From Bacteroidales bacterium (GTDB lineage Bacteria; Bacteroidota; Bacteroidia; Bacteroidales; UBA12077): 5,596 nucleotides of DNA. The stretch is from contig DAOVYZ010000258.1 of NCBI GenBank assembly GCA_030635365.1, positions 1 through 5,596 on the forward strand, given 5' to 3'. Below, in pieces: positions 1 to 4,505 of this stretch. The position numbers and the translations under genes were made by a program. Every line of letters begins with the position of its first letter. Within the stretch, counting starts at the first letter, position 1. The notes beneath the pieces were generated by a model. That model was not told where the DNA came from. It saw only the letters and a program-made list of their open reading frames with translations, and made no database searches.

Positions 1-326
1 CCATTCTCAAGGTGAAAAGATTTTATAAACTTATAATTACTCATATTAAAACTTTTCTCTAATTGATTACTGTTTTTATTTTTATACAAGCTGTTCTTTA
101 TATCAACAGGAATCATAATCTCAATATCTAATATTTTCTCATCATTTTCGTCATTTATACTATGAACAGTTGTTATGATACCTCCGTTTTGGTTCAACTT
201 ATGTTTTTTTATAAAAGCCGTCATATTGGCAAATTCCTTATTGACTTCAACTTCATAAACTTCTTTTCTACACGACAAAAGATTTTCTAATTTAATCTCT
301 GCATTCTCTTTTATATCTATATTCAT
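1..326 (-). CDS. Small protein resembling GyrI-like/DUF5085 family (3' end cut by window)
   Basis: An open frame begins with ATG at 326 and runs without a stop off the left edge, giving the first 108 residues. It begins MNIDIKENAEIKLENLLSCR. The order of elements is a charged N-terminal strand, a short helix (NKEFANMTAFIKKHKL), a strand with G-G-I-I-T-T-V-H-S, an acidic turn, then a strand with L-D-I-E-I-M-I-P-V-D. That pattern, a short helix followed by a strand ending in a 'PVD/PVE' turn, is typical of the SOUL/GyrI-like ligand-binding fold and recalls DUF5085 proteins, which accompany LXG toxins in Firmicutes. The assignment is from memory of the pattern and is weak; the second half of the fold is outside the window. 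There is no signal peptide and no Shine-Dalgarno sequence. It lies downstream of the DUF2589 gene in the same direction, separated by 139 bp holding an inverted repeat, so it may be cotranscribed. The open frame, start and coding-like composition are more certain than the family. Confidence 0.6.
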   Translation of the reverse strand, partial: MNIDIKENAEIKLENLLSCRKEVYEVEVNKEFANMTAFIKKHKLNQNGGIITTVHSINDENDEKILDIEIMIPVDIKNSLYKNKNSNQLEKSFNMSNYKFIKSFHLEN

Positions 327-344
327 AACTGCGATTTTTTAATA

Positions 345-452
345 GAGGCTGCCGAAAAAACCTTTGCTTGTCTTACTTTACCAACCCTAGGTAGATCATA
401 TAGGCAAAAGGATGTACTTAACGTAACCATATTTTTATTTTTCGACAACCTC
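345..452 (-). repeat. 15-bp inverted repeat enclosing 78 bp (RNA structure or MITE-like remnant)
   Basis: The left arm GAGGCTGCCGAAAAA (345-359) and right arm TTTTTCGACAACCTC (438-452) are inverted copies with two differences. When transcribed from the minus strand, both differences become G-U pairs, so the stem is fully paired in the RNA of the flanking genes but has two C-A mismatches in plus-strand RNA. The structure begins 13 bases after the DUF2589 stop codon and ends 18 bases before the next start codon. A nested pairing (CCTTTGC at 361-367 with GCAAAAGG at 404-411) is possible. GAGG(C/T)TG(T/C)C-type ends are common at Bacteroidetes terminators and insertion sequence ends. I see no clear target-site duplication and no transposase, so an RNA processing or termination element is as likely as a mobile-element relic. 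Confidence 0.45.
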
Positions 453-465
453 ATTTTAGATTAAA

Positions 466-1032
466 TTATGCAGTTGCTGTTTGTGCTCCTCCTTGTATCG
501 GAGTAATACAACTTGCAATAATATCCATTAACTTACTCATTCCCTCTGCAGCTGGCTGCTGAGATCCGTTTACAACAACTTTATATGTCGCTGACTGGTC
601 AGATGATCTGGTTCGCTCTTCAGAACTTTTACATGATGCTTTAAAAGCAACACTAAAGCCCCAAATTGAACCTGACACTCCTAAGGAAGCTTCTCTAGAA
701 CTAGCTGTAGTAGTAGAGTCTGATGTTTTAACTTCCATTGTAAATTCAACATTTATTGCATCAATCAATAGAGAAGGTATTGGAACAAGCCCAATTAATG
801 GGGCTCTTACCTGGATAGGCATTACACTTACCTTACCCGTTGTACCATCTGTAACAGTTTGGTCCAATTTAAATTCTAATATTCGCGTTGTGCCATCGTC
901 ATTAAAAGCAAGTAAATCTACATACTTTATAAATTCGTCTGCTAATAATATTTGGGATTCACAAGCCGCTTTAAAAGGATTTGCGATTAATTCACGCATC
1001 GGTAAACTGGCAAAAGAACTAGCTACACTCAT
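466..1032 (-). CDS. DUF2589 family protein
   Basis: A complete 188-residue protein of unknown biochemical function that I recognise as DUF2589. The N-terminal signature is F-A-S-L-P-M-R-E-L-I-A-N-P-F-K-A-A-C-E-S-Q (residues 7-27). A central run of strands follows, with I-L-E-F-K-L-D (51-57), a proline-rich stretch (residues 71-88) and V-E-F-T-M-E-V-K (95-102). Then comes a Ser/Thr-rich segment (103-120) and the family-typical T-R-S-S-D-Q-S-A-T-Y-K-V-V-V (141-154), closing with an amphipathic helix G-M-S-K-L-M-D-I-I-A (164-173). The length suits the family. There is no signal peptide or transmembrane segment, so it is probably cytosolic or delivered by a non-Sec route. The ATG at 1032 is supported because the conserved N-terminal motif begins right after it; the leader is A/T-rich with no Shine-Dalgarno. 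It is in the same direction as its neighbours but 373 bp downstream of the nitrilase-like gene, so it may have its own promoter. No enzymatic residues can be proposed. Confidence 0.85.
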   Translation of the reverse strand: MSVASSFASLPMRELIANPFKAACESQILLADEFIKYVDLLAFNDDGTTRILEFKLDQTVTDGTTGKVSVMPIQVRAPLIGLVPIPSLLIDAINVEFTMEVKTSDSTTTASSREASLGVSGSIWGFSVAFKASCKSSEERTRSSDQSATYKVVVNGSQQPAAEGMSKLMDIIASCITPIQGGAQTATA

Positions 1033-1052
1033 AATATTTATTTTTAAATTTT

Positions 1053-1068
1053 ATCTCAATAAAGAGAT
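1053..1068 (-). promoter_or_regulatory. Small hairpin in the leader of the DUF2589 gene
   Basis: The 5-bp arms ATCTC (1053-1057) and GAGAT (1064-1068) are perfectly complementary around a 6-base loop, about 20 bases upstream of the DUF2589 ATG. It could shape the 5' leader of the message. With only five pairs in AT-rich DNA, chance is a serious alternative. Confidence 0.2.
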
Positions 1069-1079
1069 GTTTCTTACTA

Positions 1080-1112
1080 TTTATAATTATTCTCTGTACA
1101 TTGAAAAATCAA
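1080..1112 (-). promoter_or_regulatory. Candidate promoter for the DUF2589 gene
   Basis: On the minus strand, TTGATT (1112-1107) lies 17 bp from TAATTA (1089-1084) and 21 bp from TATAAA (1085-1080). Both spacings are near those used by bacterial housekeeping sigma factors. In Bacteroidetes the usual form is TTTG about 19 bp before TAnnTTTG, which this matches only partly. It would give a leader of roughly 40-45 bases before the ATG at 1032. Its position explains how the gene could be expressed despite the 373-bp gap upstream. Prediction is from motif spacing only. Confidence 0.3.
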
Positions 1113-1201
1113 CTGTCATGTAAAATGCGTAATGTGTTGTATTTCTATACCATGTACTTATCTATTTATTTCCTCCGTCAAGTCATATCGCACCTCCTCT
1201 C

Positions 1202-1259
1202 TTGTTTAAAATGGATTATTAATGTTATGAATACCTTCTGTGCCTGTCCTTTTAAACAA
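1202..1259. repeat. Perfect 10-bp inverted repeat with 38-bp spacer
   Basis: TTGTTTAAAA (1202-1211) and TTTTAAACAA (1250-1259) are exact inverted copies. The arrangement could be an operator half-site pair, a stem in the intergenic transcript, or the ends of a tiny non-autonomous element. The arms are AT-rich, which lowers their significance. Confidence 0.35.
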
Positions 1260-1405
1260 TAGTCATTCAATAGTAATAGCATAAAGCTAAAAGGCTGCCT
1301 GAATGAATTGTTTAGATAGGCATTAATTACAGTTGGTATTCTTAATTTGCTTTTTTTGTATTGCTTATCAGGCACAATTCATCGCCTTTATTTACTGAAA
1401 TGAGG

Positions 1406-3322
1406 TTATTCTCCCCATGATTTACCACTTAGTTCACTGTAAATAACCACAGCACCTCCAATAGGGCCATCCGAAGAAACTTTTACATTATCACCTTTCT
1501 GCGATGGAACTTCAACACCTTCTGTATTACCATTCCAAAATAAATCAGTAGTATTTATTTGTCCTATTCGGGGAGCCTCCATATCTACAATTTGGATTTG
1601 TGCCTTTGTCTTTTGAACTTTTTCAAACGGAAGAAGTTTGTCCTCACTTTCTGTGCTTACTCCTTTAAAATCGGTTTTTGAAAGCATTAATCCGGTATGG
1701 GCATTACCAAGACTTGTTTTAGGATTTGAGTTCACACTTTCATATCCGGGTTGATCTTCTAACTGGCCGTTTTTTGAGAAAACAATTTTATCCTCTTCCA
1801 ACATTCTCATATGGTTCAGCCCATCGCAATTAAATATCCATCCATCTGCTTTAGCAATAACAGCATTGTTATATATTTTGGATCCGCATGAAAGAATAAC
1901 CTGGAAATCGACACCTAATTCATCAAAAATTTCTTCTAATAAGTCCAGTGTAGTTGATCCTGAATCGCCTTCCGGGAATAGTTTAGCTAAAATGGCTTTA
2001 TTCTTACATAGCTTTTTAGTACCTACTAATATTTTTTTATTCAACTGATAAACATTATCTAAACCTGATTCAATGGCAAATGAAAGATTTCCAATCTTGA
2101 ATATACCAATATTGTCTACTTCAAATTTTGTAGGATTTAGATCTTGTCCGCTTTTCCATCCCAACAATAATGGTGAACCATATGCTTTATCCGTTTTAAT
2201 ACGCCCAAGCTTTTCAGTATTAATCTCACCATTATTTAGTATCAGTCCCCAGGGATCAATATATTTTATTTCTTTATCGCCTCCTCCAATTTTTGAAGTA
2301 ACAAACTCTTCTGGTTTTTCTTCAACATCTTGCACTTCTTTTTCAGCTTCCGGCTCAACGTTCTTCAATTTATTATAAAATGGCCTGATTATTACTTTTG
2401 TCTTTTCTTTAGCTTCAGTGCCACCCTCTACCGCAATGGTTGTGCAATAAATATCTCTTTCTTTGTTTGGATCTTGTACTTTTTCCCAATGAAAAGCAAA
2501 TTCTTCAGGAAGTGCTTCAATCAACTCCATTAATTCGTTACCCTTTGCCGTTGTAATCTTTTTTAATTCTGTATTTACGGTCTTTTGAGCCTTAACAGCA
2601 GATGTATATATGAATTTTTCTTTACTCGTTTGATACATTTGCTTAATACTGTCCATTTCTCCTTTCACCATACTCTTTGCAACTTCCTTTATTGTAGCAC
2701 CAATTTTGTCTGCTTCAATACTTGCCTTTTCAAAATCGGCTTCCTTACCTTTAAATCCCTCTTCTAAATGTTTGCATATAAAGGAATAGTTAATTGCGTC
2801 AACTACTGTAAAATTATTTTTGTCAACTTTCTTTTCTAAAGTTTTCTCAGTAGCATCTTTGGGCTTAAAAAACGGAATATTAATATTTTCAATATCAATA
2901 GTTTTGATCTTAGCTGGCATTGCATATACAATATTTGAGCCCAGAGCTAAAAGCCAATTGGACCATTTTTCATCACTCATGAATTGTTGTAATTCGCCTA
3001 ATACACCTCCTGTATTGCCATCACCAAAAAAGCTTTCCAATAAGTATCCATCTTTTTGTCCTTTAAAAAAGAACTCCGGAACCGTAAATATTTTTAAGGA
3101 CGAAGAATCAATATTACTTGCACTTGCTGCTTTGTCAAGGGCAGCTTTTAGAAGTGAAAGCCTTGCTTTGTAATCTTTCTCCTCTGATTGCAACCTTGTT
3201 AATCCTGGTATATCTGCATCAACTCCAAGGGAAATCAGTTCACCGTTATCTTCTTTTCCTCCTGTATGGATTCCATAACCTACAAATTGCACCTCTTGAA
3301 TTTTATTTTCCATTTTCTCCAT
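1406..3322 (-). CDS. Large nitrilase-fold (carbon-nitrogen hydrolase-like) protein, probably lacking the catalytic Cys
   Basis: A 638-residue protein with nitrilase-superfamily landmarks in order. First strand V-Q-F-V-G-Y-G-I (11-18). K-I-F-T-V-P-E-F-F-F-K-G (77-88) with E83 in the place of the catalytic Glu. W-L-L-A-L-G-S-N-I (123-131), then D-I-Y-C-T-T-I-A-V-E-G-G (290-301), the usual strand before the catalytic Lys region; candidate lysines are K318, K336 and K344, not resolved. I-G-N-L-S-F-A-I-E-S-G-L-D (410-422), V-D-F-Q-V-I-L-S-C-G (471-480) and G-W-I-F-N-C-D-G (494-501). As I recall related proteins, the 410-422 segment reads G-L-E-I-C-L-D, so the nucleophilic Cys would fall at Gly420. 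A lysine/glutamate-rich, likely helical insertion occupies about 140-288 and an acidic linker 321-340, making it roughly twice the length of a simple nitrilase. No signal peptide. The ATG at 3322 is used; an ATG three codons later is equally possible. The gene starts 20 bp after the YkuD-like gene and is almost surely cotranscribed with it. The fold is inferred from motifs; substrate and role are unknown. Confidence 0.7.
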   Translation of the reverse strand: MEKMENKIQEVQFVGYGIHTGGKEDNGELISLGVDADIPGLTRLQSEEKDYKARLSLLKAALDKAASASNIDSSSLKIFTVPEFFFKGQKDGYLLESFFGDGNTGGVLGELQQFMSDEKWSNWLLALGSNIVYAMPAKIKTIDIENINIPFFKPKDATEKTLEKKVDKNNFTVVDAINYSFICKHLEEGFKGKEADFEKASIEADKIGATIKEVAKSMVKGEMDSIKQMYQTSKEKFIYTSAVKAQKTVNTELKKITTAKGNELMELIEALPEEFAFHWEKVQDPNKERDIYCTTIAVEGGTEAKEKTKVIIRPFYNKLKNVEPEAEKEVQDVEEKPEEFVTSKIGGGDKEIKYIDPWGLILNNGEINTEKLGRIKTDKAYGSPLLLGWKSGQDLNPTKFEVDNIGIFKIGNLSFAIESGLDNVYQLNKKILVGTKKLCKNKAILAKLFPEGDSGSTTLDLLEEIFDELGVDFQVILSCGSKIYNNAVIAKADGWIFNCDGLNHMRMLEEDKIVFSKNGQLEDQPGYESVNSNPKTSLGNAHTGLMLSKTDFKGVSTESEDKLLPFEKVQKTKAQIQIVDMEAPRIGQINTTDLFWNGNTEGVEVPSQKGDNVKVSSDGPIGGAVVIYSELSGKSWGE

Positions 3323-3342
3323 TTTTTTATTAATATTTATTT

Positions 3343-3900
3343 TTAAAAATCACTTTCTTCTAACAATGTATAAGTGAATGATGACTGATTGGAATCTTTA
3401 CAGATTTTCATAAATTTGTTAAAGTCATCCACTTTTTGAAATACCTGGCATCCGGCCGACCATTTCTCAACTACCTGAGATTGACTGGTAGCATTGCTGC
3501 GGTGAATATTAATTCCAAAAAGGCCTTGATATACTTTCCCTTCCTTATTTAAAATATTATCTCTGTTATCATCACGCCATACTTTTAAAGGTAAGTCCTG
3601 CTTAAGAGCCTCATATTTGCCCTGATGCAATCCAATTTTGTGAGATTTGATGTATTGCCCCGGAACTAATATTGCCGTTCCTTCTACACTCATAGGGTTA
3701 TTTAACCAATAAGCGCCAGGGTCGGTAGTTATTGGAAATATTAATGGTTTGTCGTTACCTTTTATAAGGCATAACCAATCGTCAAAAGAATTTGCAACAT
3801 TGTTATTACTGCGAATTCCAATAATGTTAAGCTCATTGTCAAAAAATTGATAACCTTTCTGACTAAGTACTTTTTTAATTTGATCAATACTAAATTCCAT
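3343..3900 (-). CDS. YkuD/L,D-transpeptidase-like protein with H...SAGCQ motif
   Basis: A 185-residue protein from the ATG at 3900; an in-frame TTG three codons upstream is less likely. Its key region is F-G-I-N-I-H-R (residues 128-134), then K-W-S-A-G-C-Q-V-F (146-154). The spacing of His133, Ser148-x-Gly150 and Cys151 resembles the YkuD/L,D-transpeptidase active site (H...S-x-G-C), where the Cys attacks peptidoglycan stem peptides. Upstream are I-I-G-I-R-S (26-31), F-D-D-W-L (39-43), T-T-D-P-G-A-Y-W-L (58-66), a G-T-A-I-L-V-P-G-Q-Y stretch (74-83) and G-L-H-Q-G-K-Y-E-A-L (90-99), a pattern I associate with phage- and effector-linked members. A peptidoglycan-modifying or hydrolysing role is inferred from the motif only. 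There is no signal peptide, so reaching the periplasm would need another route such as an injection system or lysis. It is first in a two-gene unit with the nitrilase-like gene and lies behind a good promoter candidate. Confidence 0.7.
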   Translation of the reverse strand: MEFSIDQIKKVLSQKGYQFFDNELNIIGIRSNNNVANSFDDWLCLIKGNDKPLIFPITTDPGAYWLNNPMSVEGTAILVPGQYIKSHKIGLHQGKYEALKQDLPLKVWRDDNRDNILNKEGKVYQGLFGINIHRSNATSQSQVVEKWSAGCQVFQKVDDFNKFMKICKDSNQSSFTYTLLEESDF

Positions 3901-3928
3901 TTGATTCAATTTTTAAGTTTGACATTAG

Positions 3929-3957
3929 TTTATAAATGGTTATTTTATTTAGGTCAA
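3929..3957 (-). promoter_or_regulatory. Candidate promoter of the YkuD-like/nitrilase-like operon
   Basis: On the minus strand, TTGACC (3957-3952) is separated by exactly 17 bp from TATAAA (3934-3929). Read in the Bacteroidetes style, TTTG lies 20 bp before TATAAACT, which keeps the TA of TAnnTTTG. Transcription would start near 3920, about 20 bases before the ATG at 3900, giving a short leader without a Shine-Dalgarno. It is the best promoter match in the window, but it is a motif prediction in AT-rich DNA. Confidence 0.5.
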
Positions 3958-3973
3958 AAGTAGTGGATGCACG

Positions 3974-4004
3974 CCAGCTCTGATAGTAATTATCGGACAG
4001 TTGG
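3974..4004. promoter_or_regulatory. Imperfect dyad just upstream of the operon promoter
   Basis: CCAGCTCTGATA (3974-3985) can pair with TATCGGACAGTTGG (3991-4004) around a 5-base loop, with a 2-base bulge and two G-U pairs in plus-strand RNA. It sits 17 bp upstream of the proposed -35 element, a plausible operator position. It is not followed closely by a T-run on either strand, so a terminator role is less likely. No regulator gene is visible nearby. Confidence 0.25.
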
Positions 4005-4215
4005 AGATTTACATATTTTTAAGATTCTATTTGTAATTATAGAAGGATGGACAACATTATAGGTGTTTAATAATTAGTATATTTTGGAATGGTTAGGCAA
4101 GAGATTAAATAAAGATAATATTAAAATATACAATTACTTATATAAGTGCTTTGAGAAGAACAGCTTCAATTCTTGGTTGCTGTTATTAGAGATGTAGTTT
4201 CCAAGACTAAATAAA

Positions 4216-4245
4216 ATAAGGATATCCAAGAATGGATACCCTTAT
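4216..4245 (-). terminator. Intrinsic terminator hairpin, minus strand
   Basis: The arms ATAAGGATATCC (4216-4227) and GGATACCCTTAT (4234-4245) enclose a 6-base loop. In minus-strand RNA the single difference becomes a G-U pair, giving 12 continuous pairs, and the stem runs straight into a U-rich tail (TTTATTTAG, plus positions 4207-4215). In plus-strand RNA there is an A-C mismatch and a poorer tail. This asymmetry supports termination of minus-strand transcripts, most simply that of the PLD gene, whose stop codon lies about 260 bp upstream. Confidence 0.6.
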
Positions 4246-4350
4246 AAAATTGGGGTTTTATATTAAGCAGTTTGCTTTTAATACTTGTATACTTGCTCTG
4301 AAACTTTACTGAAAAAAATTAGTATTAGTATTGGGAGTCTACTAGCAGGC

Positions 4351-4480
4351 TGATAACGGTAAATTGTATGAGTAATGGCAGAATGCGGCACTTTCCTGTC
4401 AAATTTTGATGACGTTAGAGTGGGCTGAAAACCTTGATGTTTTGCACTTTTCCTGCCATTACTTATACAAAATGTTACCA
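4351..4480. repeat. 130-bp imperfect palindrome with internal hairpins
   Basis: The ends TGATAAC (4351-4357) and GTTACCA (4474-4480) are inverted copies with one difference. Inside them, after unpaired bases (six on the left, three on the right), an 18-bp stem forms between 4364-4381 and 4453-4470 with one difference, which is a G-U pair in plus-strand RNA. The centre holds two small hairpins: GTCA/TGAC (4399-4402 with 4411-4414) and AAAAC/GTTTT (4428-4432 with 4439-4443). A direct repeat is superimposed on the inverted one: GCACTTTCCTG (4388-4398) and GCACTTTTCCTG (4444-4455). It begins 26 bp after the PLD stop codon. It could be a small non-autonomous mobile element, a folded recombination site or a structured RNA; the window has no second copy to decide. 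Confidence 0.55.
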
Positions 4481-4505
4481 GTAGTTTATTATACTTTTTT
4501 TTATT

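Larger units (their letters stand above)
1033..1405. other. Intergenic gap, no convincing gene
   Basis: These 373 bp separate the nitrilase-like gene from the DUF2589 gene. I see no protein with recognisable features on either strand. The gap contains the candidate promoter and leader hairpin of the DUF2589 gene, a perfect 10-bp inverted repeat (1202-1211 and 1250-1259), and two Shine-Dalgarno-like purine motifs on the minus strand (1191-1199 and 1171-1177). I see no clear terminator for the nitrilase-like gene; the best candidate is a weak 5-bp stem, TGCCT (1296-1300) with AGGCA (1318-1322). Read-through into DUF2589 therefore cannot be excluded. Confidence 0.6.
3901..4505. other. 605-bp non-coding region between the PLD gene and the YkuD-like operon
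   Basis: I see no convincing coding sequence here on either strand. From right to left it holds a 130-bp imperfect palindrome, an intrinsic terminator on the minus strand, a stretch of about 210 bp with only a short 12-bp perfect palindrome (4136-4147), the dyad and the promoter. The region marks a transcriptional boundary between the PLD gene and the downstream operon, and the palindrome suggests it has received inserted or recombining DNA. Confidence 0.6.

Noticed and set aside
890..1123. A 77-codon plus-strand open frame overlapping the DUF2589 gene start
   Set aside because: It is antisense to a well-supported gene and its leader, with no family features.
1178..1375. A 65-codon minus-strand open frame in the intergenic gap
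   Set aside because: It begins with GTG, has no start signal upstream, is of odd composition with no recognisable motif, and overlaps the inverted repeat and purine motifs. It looks like chance.
1866..3333. Several plus-strand open frames of 60-117 codons opposite the nitrilase-like gene
   Set aside because: They are antisense shadows of the 638-residue gene, rich in Phe, Ser and Leu as expected from complementing a Lys/Glu-rich sequence.
3901..3909. Upstream TTG start for the YkuD-like gene
   Set aside because: It adds only three residues. The ATG at 3900 is the better codon and leaves a normal short leader after the proposed promoter.
4136..4147. Perfect 12-bp palindrome ACTTATATAAGT
   Set aside because: Short, purely palindromic AT-rich sequence with no loop, T-run or promoter context; expected by chance at this composition.
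4351..4480. Calling the palindrome an integron attC site
   Set aside because: Only the AAC and GTT triplets fit; the remaining bases of both end boxes do not match the attC consensus. No integrase and no second copy are visible. It is kept as one hypothesis only.
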